64,000 nt of DNA from Bettongia penicillata ogilbyi (GCA_023548195.1 JAJHZJ010000696.1:248001-312000), one strand, 5' to 3'; shown: positions 22,986-35,618, counted from the stretch's first letter. The notes: generated by a model not told the origin, from the letters alone. A program made the numbers and translations.

Positions 22986-23430
22986 TAGTATCTTGAAAAG
23001 TTCCTGGAGAAATTAATTGTATGTGGTTCAGACTGATAATATTGTGTTTCATGACATTTTTCTTCTTAAGTCACTTAATCCAATTCCAGAGTAATTGAAT
23101 CACACTGAAATAGTGAATCCTTCTGGCTGAAATGGTTATTCTTAAACAATTGAATGTAGAAGACAGTTGGATGGATGCATAAAAGGGATGTAAAGCTATT
23201 TTCTACTGTGTCACAGGAAAGACCAGATTTGTGACTTTCAGCTGGGAAATCTTGGTCAGTGGAGAGGGAGTGTTTCTCATCCCTAAATGTTGGAGGCACA
23301 TAATCAGTATCAGTTTAATTGATGATCATGGAACTTTTATGAAAATTGATCATGCATTGGAGCTCAGAAATATAGTAATAAACATAAAAAGATACAAGTA
23401 ATATGCATATCACTTACAGACTATAACACA
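22986..23430. other. Unassigned DNA
   Basis: Nothing recognised. Confidence 0.35.
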
Positions 23431-23431
23431 A

Positions 23432-23765
23432 TAAATTTCAATCGTTCAATAAATGTTTTTTAACTGCCTACAATTTTCCAGGCACAATGTTAAGCACTGG
23501 GGATACAAATAAGATAAAGAAAGACAATCCATGACTTTATGGAGCTTACAATATAATTCAGTAAGAAAATACACAAAAGAAATCAGAAAGAGGGGGCAGA
23601 GAGCATTTGCGAGTACTATGCATAGGGGTTGTAGGCTCATAGAGTAGAAACCAAGCCGAGCTGCTGATGGAAAATGGAGAATTACCTGAAAACTTCTGAG
23701 CCAATAGGATAGATGACTGGGAAGAGATTGGTGGAAATTCAGGTGTTGATTATAAAAAGTTAATA
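23432..23765 (-). mobile_element. L2 3'-end fragment, reverse
   Basis: 'gttcaataaatgttttttaactgcctacaattttccaggcacaatgttaagcactggggatacaaataag' is the reversed L2 terminus; 'ctttatggagcttacaatataattcag' follows in place. Confidence 0.8.
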
Positions 23766-23789
23766 ATAAAATATAACAATAAAATTAGC

Positions 23790-26760
23790 ATTCAGTTCAA
23801 GGAGCATAAACAAAAGATATACATCAAAAGTGAGTCTTAATAATGAAATTCTTAATAATGAATCACATAACAAATCATAGAAATACTAATTATGTGAAAG
23901 GAAATTATAATGATAAAACAACATACTGAAAATTCTGGAATTCAGGTGAAGTAGACCACAGAAGAAAATTTTATCCCTAGAAATATACTGACAAAACAGA
24001 AAAAGAAAGGATTAACAAATTGAATCCTCATTTAAAAAATAGAAATAAATCTAAAATAAAGACAAAAGAACAAATATTAAAAATTAAAGGCAAAATAGAT
24101 AACTTGGAAACAAACAAAAAAGCCTAAAAGTTGTTTTCTTTTAAAAGACTAACAAAATTTACAAATCTTCAGGCAACCTAAGTAAAAAGAGAGCAGAAAA
24201 TCAAAAGAAAAAATAGCAAATGAACAAGGTGAAATCACATCAAAAGGAGAAGAAACTTTTAAAAACATCAAAACTTATAAATCACAATTATGTAACAAAA
24301 CTGAGAACCCAAAAAGAAGATACTTCTGTAGCTTCAAAAATACAAAATACCCCAAACTAAAGGAAGACAAAGTAGAGATTTTGAATAATCCAATCTTCGA
24401 AGAAAAAACAAAACAGATAACTATAATGGAGCTACCGCAGAGCAATGGGGTGGAAGTGGGGGTGGAGAATTTCTCATCCTCATGGAATCACAAGAGAACG
24501 CTATCAAACTTTAAAAAAGAATTAGTACCAATTGGTACATTAAAACCGATACTGTATATTCTCAAGAATTGCAAAAGAAAGTAAGTACCAGATTGCTTTT
24601 ATTAGACAAATGTAGTTCTAATACATAAACTAGAAAAGCATAAAACATAATAGGAAACCTATAGACAAATATCATTAATGAATATTGATTCAAAATTTTT
24701 AAATAAAATTCTGTCAAATAGATGACAGCAATTCACCCCCTCCATAAAAGCCCACAAAATATAAAAATAACATGTATGATCACCATGTTGATGTAGGGTT
24801 GGTTCAACATTAGGAATGCAATCAGTATAATCATATTAAAACAAAAATATACAAAAATGTATCATCATGTCATTAGATATGTGTCTACATATAATTATAT
24901 CAGTAGATATAATAAGAAAAAGCCATTGGCAAATGAGCACATTAATTTATGCTAAAAACTCTATAAATCATAAACATATGGATATTCTAAAAATATTATA
25001 TGTGTGTATACCTAAATAAGTCCAAACTTTAGCATCATGTGCAATGGGGAAGCACTATAACCTTTTACAATAATTAGAGAGATAAAGCATAGGCCCTCAG
25101 GCTCCTTTCTATCATTTAATACAGTTCTAGAAATTCTAGCAAAAGGAGTAAAATAATAGAAATAAATTAAAAGTGTGAAAATAGGTCAAGAGAAGATAAA
25201 AATATCTTCATTTGATTATGACATGATGGTTCACTTAGAAAACCCAAAGTAATTAAGACACCTACTAATTTATAGCTTCAGAAAAGTTGCAGGCTACAAA
25301 AACACCCACAAAAATCAATGTCTACATAATAACTACAGAATTAAAGAAACAATTATAGAAAAAGAAATTGCATTCTAAATAACTACAAAATGCATAAAAT
25401 ATCTGTTAATCTATCAAAGCTCACAAAATAATATTAGTATAGGTTCAATTACAAAGTGATCCTTAAAGTACAGTTTAAATAGCTGGGAGGAATATTCAGT
25501 GGTCATAGATGGACCATATCAAAATAATTTTAAAATTATCATAATGCCAAAGTTAAATTACAGTTTTAATGAGACATCAATCAAACTAATAAAGGAATAC
25601 ATCTTGGAATTCAATAAAATCATAACAAAATTCTTTTGGAAAAATGAAACAATTAGAATATCAAAGGAAAAATTGAAAAGAGACAGGGATAAAATGATCA
25701 TCTCTCTTCTAGAACTCAAACTATATTATTAAGTAGTTATCACAAAAACTATTTGATATTAGTTAAAAATAGAGCGGTAGATGAATGGAACAGAATTGAT
25801 CAGGGTTAATTAGAAATAATGGAACTTAATTGTACTCAATATTTAATAAATCAGAAAAAAAAACTACTTAGAAAAGAATTCCCTATCTGAAAAGAAAACT
25901 GCCATAAAGGTGGAAAGGAGACCAGCAGAAATTAAATTTAGACTAATACCTTATTCATATAATACAATTCATTTAAAATGGACACATAATGTTAATATTA
26001 ATGATGATGCCATAAAAATTGGAAAAAAATAGATGGATAGCAGATGCACCGTTACTGAAAATGAAAGAAAATTTGATTATGTAAAACTGAAAAATATTGC
26101 AAAAACAAAATTAAAGCACCTAGGATAGAAGAGAAGCAATAGAATAGGGATGGAAAATTTTGTACCAAATTCCTGATACAGATTTGTCATCTAAGATATA
26201 TAAACAAGAAGCATATTTATAGTAACATTTTTTGTTTGTTGACACAAAATTGGAAACAAATTTGATGCCCATTAATTCTGAAATGACTAAACAAATTGTG
26301 ATACAAAATGTAATGAAATATTACTGTACTATAAGAAATAATAAACATGGTTAATACAGAGAAACATGAGAAGACTGCAACTTACGCAGAGTGAAATGGA
26401 GTCGAAACAATATGCATTATAAAGTAATGTAAAAAAAGGAACCAAAAAACCTAAAGCAGAAATGTTAAAAATTTAAAAGAACAAGCAAGTTTCAAAGAAA
26501 TGATATCAGAAGGTATTCTATTCCACCCGTATGCAGAGCTGAAAAATCCACAAATGTTATGTGTATACATGTTTTTTCAGATTGTTTTGTATTTGTTGGT
26601 CAATTATACTAATATATATATATATATATATATATCTTAATTTTCTTTCCTTTTTTGTCTTAAAAATTTGTCACATGGAAAGGCTCTCTGAGAGGTCTAA
26701 TAGAAGGTAAATTATGGTGATACAAAAAAAGACCAATAAAATTTATTAAAACACTTTAAA
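23790..26760 (+). mobile_element. L1 LINE, ancient 5'-truncated copy
   Basis: About 3 kb of A-rich sequence with ORF2 relics in order. Near 24143-24200 are FFxRLTKFTNLQAT-like remains of the post-endonuclease segment; at 24660-24840 'caaatatcattaatgaatattgattcaaaa' and 'ggttggttcaacattaggaatgcaatc' come from the RT domain. At 25499-25732 an open stretch reads IIMPKLNYSFNETSIKL and NKIITKFFWKN, the segment before the C-terminal domain. The C-terminal block is at 26250-26400 (atgcccattaattctgaaatgac). Many stops and indels. It ends in 'aataaaatttattaaaaca' near 26760. No target duplication found. Confidence 0.78.
26607..26637 (+). repeat. (TA)n microsatellite
   Basis: Thirteen or so TA units in the 3' region of the old L1. 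Confidence 0.9.
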
Positions 26761-26769
26761 ACTGCATGA

Positions 26770-27236
26770 GTTGAAATATTAGCTGATTACATGGCAAGAG
26801 TGAAAGACTCTTCCTTGTGCATCTTCCTTGGTATATTTATGTTGTCAAAAGATAGGAAGAAAGATGTTCCGGCATTTTGTATGGACCCCTTGTTATAACC
26901 TTGTATAAAGAAAGACAAATAAAAAAATCAAGTAGGAGAAGCAGGCAAGGGGGAGTTGACTCTGCATTGCTGGAGGGATTACTCACATCTATGAGAAGAC
27001 AGATCCTTTGGAATATTGTTATCTAAACAAGGATTATTGTGCCTAATCATGGCCAATAAGGGAACTGGGCAACTCAATTAATGTTTATCTAAGATCCTTT
27101 ATCCTATTTCCTTTAAACCCAGATGGAGACCTACAGTGTTCTTCAGAAACTTCTAAGATTAGAAATCCACCCAGGTGTCAAAATGAGGTACCTTATTAAA
27201 GCATAATCAAATATTCATCTCTCCCTACTAAATAGA
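26770..27236. other. Unassigned DNA
   Basis: No repeat recognised. Confidence 0.4.
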
Positions 27237-27512
<276 letters not shown>

Positions 27513-27853
27513 TCCTTTCATCATGTGAGAAATAAGTTCTCTCTTCTCTTTCAAGGTTTCCTTTTTCCAAGGTTGCTCCTTGACTATTAGAAAGAAGAGA
27601 AAATGTGTCCTCCTGCCTGAATGGAAGAAGTATTGACTAACAAAGCCTTGCTACCCAAATTGAGAATAAGCATGTTTCCTTTTTAGAGTTCCATTTTGAA
27701 TGCATAGAAGTCATTTTTAACAGAACGGTATGTGTGTGCCAAAGTGAGAATTCCCTTCAGTAATTTGTGCACTTTCTAGTCTCTATTAAGTATCTTTAAA
27801 ACAAAATTGTCTGTTTATTTGATGGGTTCAACCCAGTGATTATACTACAATTC
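27513..27853. other. Unassigned DNA
   Basis: No repeat recognised. Confidence 0.35.
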
Positions 27854-27926
<73 letters not shown>

Positions 27927-27928
27927 TG
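27854..27928 (+). repeat. (TAG)n trinucleotide array, about 24 units
   Basis: Pure TAG/AGT repeat ending in TTGTTGTAG, directly left of a MIR copy. Confidence 0.97.
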
Positions 27929-27929
27929 T

Positions 27930-28178
27930 TGTAGCTTTTATGTAATGTTTTAAGGTTTAAAAATCACTTTTACAACCATTTTCTCATTTTATCCTCACAA
28001 CCCTCAGAGGTAGGTGCCATTATTACCCCAATATTACAGATGAGGAAACTCAGACAGAGAGAGACTAGGTGAATGAATTGCCCAAGATCACACAGCTGTT
28101 AAATGTCTGAGACCTAATTTGCATTTAGGTCTTCCTGACTCCAAGTCCCACAGCAAATCCACACCTAGCTGACTCATT
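27930..28178 (+). mobile_element. MIR-type SINE, nearly complete
   Basis: 'gcttttatgtaatgttttaaggtttaaaaatcacttttacaa', 'cctcacaaccctcagaggtaggtgccattattaccccaatattacagatgaggaaactcagac' and 'gcccaagatcacacagctgttaaatg' follow the MIR consensus. Confidence 0.83.
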
Positions 28179-28433
28179 GATAGAGAAAGATGGCTAATGT
28201 TTTCCCAGCATCTCTAATTCAGTTCCCTTCCATTTGATTGCTCTTGCTTGTTATTTGCCATTTATTCCCAGAGATGACCTGTGACATCAGGAAGATGATG
28301 CCATGACTTGCAGGTGAGTTGGATTTCAGTGAGGGAGGGCTGTGAAAGTCACTAGCCTCACTCTGTCCTCCAGAGCTATCTGGGTCTAGTGGTCAGATAA
28401 GAGATCAAGAAGACAGATGGAACCCACAGTTCC

Positions 28434-28588
28434 ATTTAATAAGCTTTTAACAAAAAAACTAGCAGGGGCCAGGCACTGTGCTAAGTGTCAAGGATGCAAA
28501 AAACAAATGAAAGTCTCTGCCCTCCAGAGGCTTATATTCTACTAGGAGAAAACAATATGTACACAATTAAATTAGCTTTTTCCTGCTA
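28434..28588 (-). mobile_element. L2 3'-end fragment, reverse
   Basis: 'ggggccaggcactgtgctaagtgtcaaggatgcaaaa' and 'gccctccagaggcttatattctactaggag' are the reversed L2 tail. Confidence 0.78.
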
Positions 28589-28678
28589 GGATTGTTGTGA
28601 GGAGAAAACAAGGCAATTTATGGAAAGCATCTTACAAACCATAAAGCACTATATTAAGGCTAGTCTTTATTAATAGCT
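28589..28678 (+). mobile_element. tRNA-SINE 3' tail
   Basis: 'aggattgttgtgaggagaaaacaaggcaatttatggaaagcatcttacaaaccataaagcactat' matches the 'ggttgttgtgaggatcaaatgagataatatttgtaaagcgct' variant tail. Confidence 0.6.
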
Positions 28679-28689
28679 AGTAAATTCAT

Positions 28690-28845
28690 TTGAAGCTGTA
28701 AGGTAACTTTCAGAAGTCATCTAATCTAACTTCCTTATTTTACACATGAGGAAACGGTCTGAGAGATGTTTAGTGGCTCACTTAACGTCACCTAGACAGT
28801 AAATGACAGAGCCAAGATATGAGCCCCGGGGATTCGAGCAGTATC
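28690..28845 (+). mobile_element. THER1/MIR-type SINE
   Basis: 'ctgtaaggtaactttcagaagtcatctaatctaacttccttattttacacatgaggaaac', 'cacttaacgtcacctagacagtaaatgacagagccaagat' fit the THER1 head and core. Confidence 0.72.
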
Positions 28846-29084
28846 TTTGCTAACTCACTTCTGTTGGGAAAACTGTATTTCAATTAAGGAAATGGGTAAC
28901 AAATTACCCTTTTAGGAAATTCTTTTGCAAATGGTGATCTTGGAAGCACTTTAGAGTCATGATGAGTGTTCTGAATGTTAATAATGGATAAGATTCTCAT
29001 CCGTAGCATGGCATGTAATACATGGTCTTGATTCAGCTACTCCCGGCAATCATTCTCCCAGGGATTTATTCAAGGTTTTGATCC

Positions 29085-29328
29085 TTGATTGCGGTTGGTC
29101 AGTCATTTCAGCGCAGTCCAACTCTCCACGATCCCATCTGAGATTTTCTTGGCAGAGAAATTGGAATGGGTTGCCATTCCTTCTCCAGCTCATCTTACAG
29201 ATAAGGAAACTGAAGTAAACTGGGTTAATTGAGCTGTCAAGGGTCACATAATTATCAAGTGTATGAAGATGGATTTGAAATCAGGTTTTCCTGACTCTAG
29301 ACTTGATGCTGCATCTACTATAGGCTTC
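29085..29328 (-). mobile_element. tRNA-derived SINE, reverse
   Basis: 'cagcgcagtccaactctccacgatcccatctgagattttcttggcagag', 'gggttgccattccttctccagctcatcttacagataaggaaactgaagtaaactgggtt' and 'ggatttgaaatcaggttttcctgactct' give the reversed SINE almost end to end. Confidence 0.85.
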
Positions 29329-30140
29329 TTCATTTATCTTTGGCCCCATCTAGGAAAAGTTGGTAAGTGTTTAACAACAGGCCCTCCAGAGGGAAAAATA
29401 TTACTCAAGACATACTTTTAGCTTAGTCTGCATTAGTAACATTTTCTCCATCATATTTTTGTCTAGACAATCAACAAAACAATAAATCAAACCCTGATTT
29501 GTAACATTTGTCAATTTCCAAGGTAAAAAATTGGCTGACACTGAAAATTTAACAATCAGCTCAACTTCAGTATATCCTTGGACACAGTGCATGGAAATAT
29601 CTCTTCCACAAACTCTTCATCCTCAAATTCTCCATTATTCAACCACATCAACTCCCTGCTCATCTCATGTATCCCACAGCTTACCTAGAAATCCACTTAA
29701 TGCACCATCTCTGTTCAGTTGAAAACAATGTATACCACTCCTTCCATGAAAGAATGTCAATCTATATGAGAGTATATTTAACCTTTAGAAAATGCTGCTT
29801 GTTTCTGAAATATCCAATGCACTCAAAGAAGTAAATCTCTCATGGGGAAAGGAACTTCCTGAAGTCTCAGGGGCCAAGTTGTCAGAGAAATAGCAAACAA
29901 TATCTTCTCCCAGGCATGGAATCAGGAAATCTGTTGACATCTTTTATGCCTATTAAGATGTTTACCCACTAATTGTAGGCATAACAAGACTGCCCATTAG
30001 GATTTGGGGCTTTATTCCCATGTCAGGCACTTAACCAGAAACAGCCATTCGATCTAAGCTATTCTATTGGTCAATGACTTTAGGAATGATCTCATCACAA
30101 CAACCAAAGGGAATATGTGCTCAGTAAAAACAACCATAAA
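29329..30140. other. Unassigned DNA
   Basis: No repeat recognised; the opposed short frames at 29401-29722 show no motif. Confidence 0.4.
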
Positions 30141-30144
30141 TCCT

Positions 30145-30312
30145 CTTCTTGGGTCAAAAAGCTCTGGATTAAGAATCAGGAGTTGGATTTTAAACCTGAC
30201 TCTGATATTTATTTACTGTGTAACCTTGGGCAAGTCACTGACTCTTTCTTGGCTTTCATGGCCTCATCTGTAAAATAAAGAGGTTGGACTGGATCATTTC
30301 TAGGATTAATTA
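30145..30312 (+). mobile_element. tRNA-derived SINE
   Basis: 'gctctggattaagaatcaggagttggattttaaacctgactctg', 'gtgtaaccttgggcaagtcactgactctttcttgg', 'cctcatctgtaaaataaagaggttggactggatcatttctagga' match. Confidence 0.8.
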
Positions 30313-30389
30313 CTACTCAACATATTGTGGCATAGACAATAATCTAGCAAATTTTATATGATAGACACTGTGAATTGCAGAAGCATCCT

Positions 30390-30505
30390 GAAAAAAAAAA
30401 ACAATTCAACTCTTTAAGCCTCAGTTTCTTAATCAATATAATAAGGATAATAATACCTCCAACACTCCATCTCATGTGTGTATAACTCTTAAAACATTAA
30501 ATCTT
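30390..30505 (+). mobile_element. tRNA-SINE body fragment
   Basis: 'aactctttaagcctcagtttcttaatcaatataataaggataataatacctcc' matches the SINE body; it starts next to an A10 run. Confidence 0.6.
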
Positions 30506-31066
30506 CCACTCTGGGGTTGAAGCAATTTTCAAATTTTGAATTTTTGTGGCATCAAAAAAGCAAATGCTAAACCATGTAACAAATCTTCAGTGAAGACAGT
30601 CAAAAAATTTATCAGATAGTAGTCAATTTCCCAGCAATGAATTTCTCAATATGTTTTGCAAGGTTGATCCTCAAATCACAGATATAATCTGGAAATTAAT
30701 GAATGATGAATTATATTATGGATTTTCATTGACTTCAGACTTTCAGTGTTGTTTCTGAGATGGCTTTACAGAATAAAAGCAACTTCTTCAAAGCAATAAC
30801 TAGAGCAGGGTGATGAGGGCTTTTCCCCAGGGTGCCAAAATTTAAAGAGTGCTGACAGCACTTGCAATCTTTTGTCATCATAGAAACAATTGAACTTCAT
30901 ACCTTCTGAGTCTTATTAATTAAAATAAGAGGCTACTAAAGGGTATATTTCATGTGTACTCTTTCCTGAGTCCTATGTACCCTCTATCTTCCCAATCAGC
31001 CTCCCCAGGGTCTCCTCTATTGCAGGTTTTGCCCCACCCCTCCCATTTTCCCCAAACACAAAATTT
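30506..31066. other. Unassigned DNA
   Basis: No repeat recognised. Confidence 0.4.
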
Positions 31067-31067
31067 C

Positions 31068-31297
31068 CAGTTAGCTAAGTGGTGTAGCCAATTGAGAACA
31101 GGAGTCAGAGTCAGGCAGACCTTAGTTCCAATCCAGCTTCAGATATTTACCTTGGGCAAGTCACTTAATATCTACCTGCCTCCTCATCTGGAAAATGGGG
31201 TTAAATAATAGCACCTGGTTCCCAGGATTGTTGTGAGGATAAAATGGAATTATAAAGCACTCATTATAACTTAAAGTATCTTACACATTCTAGTTAT
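31068..31297 (+). mobile_element. tRNA-derived SINE, near full length
   Basis: 'cagttagctaagtggtgtagcc' head, 'caggcagaccttagttccaatccagc' B-box region, 'cttgggcaagtcacttaatatctacctgcctcctcatctggaaaatgggg', 'ggattgttgtgaggataaaatgg' tail. Confidence 0.83.
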
Positions 31298-31299
31298 TA

Positions 31300-31388
31300 T
31301 TAAAATCCCACAATAGTCAGGGGCAGGGTTCAAACCCAGGTCCTCTATCATTCAAGTCATGGCTCTTTCCCACTACATCATCTTCAAG
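31300..31388 (+). mobile_element. MIR 3' fragment
   Basis: 'aggggcagggttcaaacccaggtcctctatcattcaagtcatggctctttcccactacatca' is the MIR 3' end. Confidence 0.65.
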
Positions 31389-31496
31389 CCTAGTCAATGC
31401 CCGGATCAAGAAATATCCATAAACATATGATCTCACAAGGTGTGTTTTACTAGGGAGATACTCATTGTGTGACATGATCATTAAAGTTTACTGTAG

Positions 31497-31497
31497 G

Positions 31498-31548
<51 letters not shown>
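31497..31548 (+). repeat. (GATA)n microsatellite, about 12 units
   Basis: Pure GATA units, followed by a looser TATC/TATA stretch to about 31600. Confidence 0.96.
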
Positions 31549-31639
31549 TCACATATATATGTCTATCTACATCTATCTACCTATATATATACTTTAATAT
31601 ACTGTATGTGTATTTGATACACACACACAGGGAAAAAAA

Positions 31640-31955
31640 CAGAAGACCATATGAGTACCTATTCATTATGGAATATGTATCTCATATTTTCGCAGAGACC
31701 CAAGAAAGCATAAAAAAGAGGAACACGCTTCTGATTATCTGAAGGATAGGAAAAATATTATAAAATCTGTAACTAGTTCAAGAACCTAATTTCAGGCACA
31801 GTTTTGACCTCTTCTTTTAAAAGATTTGCTGCTGTATTATATCTATTTCATTTGCATGTATTCCCTCCATCCATTCATTAGAGAGTATGAGGACCCAGAG
31901 GTTGGAACTCATTTAAGCAAGGAGACACAAAGAGCCTCCTGAACTCTATAAACCA
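31640..31955. other. Unassigned DNA
   Basis: No repeat recognised. Confidence 0.35.
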
Positions 31956-31959
31956 TTCA

Positions 31960-32362
31960 AGTTGGTCTTCTCTCTGTTTCTCACACATAACACTCCGTCT
32001 CTGATCTCCATGTGTTAGCCCTGGCTGTGTCCTACATCTACACTACCCCCCCTCCGCACCTCTGCTTCATAGATGCAATTCAGGCACCATTTTCTGCATT
32101 AAGTCTTTCCTGATTTCCCCCAATTATTAGTTTCCCTCCACCCAAACTCCCTTGCATTTAGCTATTTTGTATTTATACATTTTGTATATATGCTAGGCAT
32201 ATAATTTATATTTGAACTTTTTATCTCGCTCATTAGAATGCAAGTACTATGCAGTGGGGATTGTTTATTCTTTGTATTTATATACCCAATGCTTAGCATA
32301 GTGCCTGACATACCAGTGGCTCAATAAATGATGATTCTTTGATTGATAAATTGATTGAGTTA
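31960..32362 (+). mobile_element. L2 LINE 3' region
   Basis: 'gccctggctgtgtcctac', 'ggcaccattttctgcattaagtctttcctgatttccccc', 'tagctattttgtatttatacattttgtatatatg', 'tagaatgcaagtactatgcagtgggga', 'gcttagcatagtgcctgacat' and 'tcaataaatgatgattctttgattgataaattgattg' follow the L2 3' UTR through to its tail. Confidence 0.86.
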
Positions 32363-32469
32363 CAGAATGTTTTGTATCAGACCTCACAGAGGAAATGCAT
32401 GAATTAAGTAAGCAGGAAATTTAGGCCTTAATAGGAGGAATTGAAGAAGGTTTTGATAATGACAACTGG

Positions 32470-32548
32470 AATTTCTAGAATGTTTCAAAGTTTTCAAAGT
32501 ACTTTATAGACATTATCTTAATTGAGTCTCAAAATGGTGGTGGCAATA
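32470..32548 (+). mobile_element. MIR 5' fragment
   Basis: 'atttctagaatgtttcaaagttttcaaagtactttatagacattatcttaattgagtctcaaaa' resembles the MIR head. Confidence 0.5.
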
Positions 32549-32654
32549 TCTTGCATAATTTGATAATTAATATAAATTCTTTCTCTTATATAAAACCTTT
32601 GTGTCCTCTTCATAACTAAATTACTGTGTTTATAATAAAATGAATTCTGTAATA

Positions 32655-32762
32655 TATATACACACACACACATATATGTAAGTGTGTGTATAGACATATA
32701 TGTGTGTGTTAGAGTGTGTGTATATATGTATATATATATACATATATATATATATATTATAC
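32655..32762 (+). repeat. TA/CA/TG microsatellite
   Basis: ATATATACACACACA, TGTGTGTATA and a long TA run near 32728-32758. Confidence 0.93.
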
Positions 32763-34003
32763 ACATATCCAAGAATGGATGTCTTATTTTGCGCATTGAA
32801 TCTATCACCTCTCTGCAGGAGGAATGTAACCTAAATTATCTTCCATCCTTTGGAATCATGATCTGCCATTGCATTGACAAGTTCTTGAAACAACAGCTTT
32901 ATCATCATCCTTCTGACTCCTGAGATTGGATGTCTCACCTCTCAGAAACTATTTTCTTCATGAGTTGGAATCACTCTTAGGAAAAGTAAGATCATCCATT
33001 TAAGATGTTTCTAGGTTCTAGCTTCCAGGTAGATGTATTCAGTGAGGACCCATTGCTTTTCTGAATGGGCCATTCTTCCAAACTCAGGAGGCAAATCCTA
33101 GGATTTATTTTGTCCGTTCTTTTAAAGACCTTGGCTGTCTTTCTGGGTGCTTTCTTCTCAGTACTCCGCATTCCAGGTTTCTCACATCCCAAAAGTCAGG
33201 AATGATGATGATGATGATATTTGAATAATCCTGGCTGTCAAGGGGTAATGAACTCCCCATTTTTGTAAGAATTAATAGAGCCCACGGACCAACTACATCA
33301 TTATGGCAAAAGCATTAATCAGCATAGCTGCACTTAACTGAACCACAGTTGTGTATTTGCTGAGTAGCCTTTCCTTGCTATTGTTGAGTAAACTTCTTTT
33401 TGTTTAAGGATATCTGCCTCATTTTGTTCCAATCCTGAAAGTGAAAGTGAACCAGCCTGAGTCAGGCCTAACTCTGCTTACCTTTCATTTATTTATCTAT
33501 TTTGATGAGCAGAAGTAATCCATGAGAGCTTTTTTAGAACAGATTTAGTGATTTCTTTGAGTAAATGAATTATTGAAACCAGGATCTCTACATTCACAGG
33601 ATCACCATCACGCAATCTGTTTCCTTGCTGATGAATGACTCTAAGCTGTCTGCCAGCTGTTGGACATAAGACACCTGTCTGTTGCATTTGGGGGCCTCAA
33701 GAGGAACTAGGGGAAAATTGGGAAGACTTTCCCAACAGGAGTGAGACATTTTTCAGGGTTATTCCCAGTTCTTTGTTTCTCTATTTCCTTAAATGTCTCC
33801 AACTTTTAAATGAGTGCAAAGCTTGCAATAAAGCTTAGAGTCCAACACCTCCTTGCTCTCTCACATTGAACATTCTTGCACTTTGACTGATGAAAAGAAT
33901 AAAGCAAAAATAGAGGGAAGAGATTTATTTCAAATAAGAAAAGATGAATGAGAAAAAAACCACTATGTAGGGCTTTGGGGGTCTATAAAGTCATTACATT
34001 CAT
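32763..34003. other. Unassigned DNA
   Basis: A short (GAT)5 run is at 33203-33221. The stretch 33236-33480 has a faint solo-LTR look (starts TGTCA, 'gttgagtaaacttctttttg') but no supportable ends. Confidence 0.4.
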
Positions 34004-34004
34004 T

Positions 34005-34195
34005 ATGTCGTCTGAGTTTCACCACCTTGTTTATAAAAAGCATTATAGGCATGATTATTCCCATTAAATAGATAAGTATTCTGATGGTGACAGACATTAA
34101 GTAACTGGCTCAAAGTCACAGAGCCATTGAATGTCAGGATTTGAACCTATGTCTTGAACCTAAGTGCAGTATTATATCCATTATACCATTATGAA
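34005..34195 (+). mobile_element. MIR-type SINE
   Basis: 'accttgtttataaaaagcattataggcatgattattcccattaaatagataag', 'taactggctcaaagtcacagagccattgaatgtcaggatttgaacctatgtctt' fit MIR. Confidence 0.75.
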
Positions 34196-34373
34196 AGTGA
34201 GAAAAAGTTTTATACTATTTTTTCTTAAAGGTATTAGTATCACACTGTCTTGTCTTTAATGTACCCATTACCACCTCGTTCCCTGATTTCCTGGTTGCTT
34301 CCCAATTGTTGAACTCTCAAGGTCAGGAATTTAGAACCTGATATCCTCCCCTTTTCCATTGGATTGTCCAATT

Positions 34374-34507
34374 TAGGGATGGGGAACTTGAGACCTCATG
34401 TGGCCCTCCAGGTCTTCAAATGTAGCTCTTTGACTGAATCCAAGTTGAATTCACTTGAGGACCTAGAGGGTCACATGAGGCCTCAAGGCTACAGGTTTAC
34501 CTCCCTG
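34374..34507. mobile_element. Palindromic hAT MITE (134 bp) with 8-bp target duplication
   Basis: Ends are tagggatgggga and, reversed, cagggaggtaaa. Arms such as 'gacctcatgtggccctccaggtctt' and 'ggacctagagggtcacatgaggcc' are inverted copies of each other. The flanks gtccaatt (34366-34373) and atgcaatt (34508-34515) agree in 6 of 8 bases, as expected for an aged hAT 8-bp duplication. A sister copy is at 45414-45540. Confidence 0.72.
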
Positions 34508-34515
34508 ATGCAATT

Positions 34516-35428
34516 AGCGCCAGCTCCACTGGTCTCCAAAGGCAGAAAAGAGGAGGAAAATTTGCAAACTAGCCCACACCATCATTGACTCTCTGCTCTT
34601 GCTTCGGCAAACTGGTGGTTTTTGAACAATCCTCTTAAAGAAAGATAGGTACATTTGCCATCTCCACTGCTGTTGTCTGCTCAGGTTCAGCCATTTTCTC
34701 CCAGTGTTGTCAGATGAATTTCCAGCTCATGAGGGCAGCATACCTTCATTCATGATGGTTTGTCTGCTTCATTAATGTTTAGGGGCTTATATTCACTACC
34801 GGGAAAGAATGGATTCACCAGCAACTACCAGGAATAAGGGATTATAGAAAAAACACAATGACTTCTCCAAAAGCTCTTTAATAACTTAGGAGGAAACCAC
34901 TTTTCCAGACCTTCAAGCAAATGGATATTTCATTTTCTCAGAAACCTCCTGATCCCTTTCATTGCTATTCCTAAACTCCTCCACCCCTCCTTACGAGAGA
35001 GCCCAAAGTGCTCACCTAAGGAAAGATTTTACTATGCTCTACATTCCTATGTAGCCAAGTGTCTCCAAAGTAACAGTCACTTATATGGTAGGGTGAGAAA
35101 TCTGACAGCGTGCTAAGAAACCTCTTGATTCTGAATTACTACATGAGAAAGAGAACTTGACAGAGAGAACCATCTTTGGGCTATTTTAGCCAGTACTGAC
35201 TGCATACGGCATTTCACAATGGAAGAATTTCTATGGGATGATGATTGGGCTGCCAATCATGAAACTCCACACTTTCTAAAGAATTCAAGTAGCATGGTTG
35301 TGAGGAGCTTGTGCAAACGACCAATCAATGGTTGTGGAAGAGACATAGCATAAGGATATCATCATTGAAACAGATGACCGAAAGTGTCACTGAACCAGTA
35401 GCATGATAAAAGTAAAAAATAATCCAGA
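34516..35428. other. Unassigned DNA
   Basis: No repeat recognised. Confidence 0.4.
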
Positions 35429-35429
35429 G

Positions 35430-35618
35430 ACATGAGAGCATAGTTGTAGAAGGAATCACAGAAGGCATCTTATCCAAGCCTTTCATTTCTCAGATGAAGA
35501 AACTGAGCCCAAGAAAGATTAAGTGATTTCTCTCACCGATGTGAGCATCAAAAGGGGAATCTGAACCCAGGTCCTACGATGCCAAAGTCAGTTCTATTTC
35601 CGTTGCTCCTCATCACCT
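35430..35618 (+). mobile_element. THER1/MIR-type SINE
   Basis: 'gtagaaggaatcacagaaggcatcttatccaagcctttcatttctcagatgaagaaactgagcccaagaaag' and 'gaatctgaacccaggtcctacgatgcc' match the consensus. Confidence 0.78.

Noticed and set aside
26770..27236. Possible LTR fragment ('ccttgttataaccttgtataaagaaag')
   Set aside because: Only a passing resemblance; no ends or paired copy.
33236..33480. Possible solo LTR (TGTCA start, 'gttgagtaaac' as a decayed poly-A signal)
   Set aside because: No matching CA end, no target duplication and no second LTR; kept as unassigned DNA.
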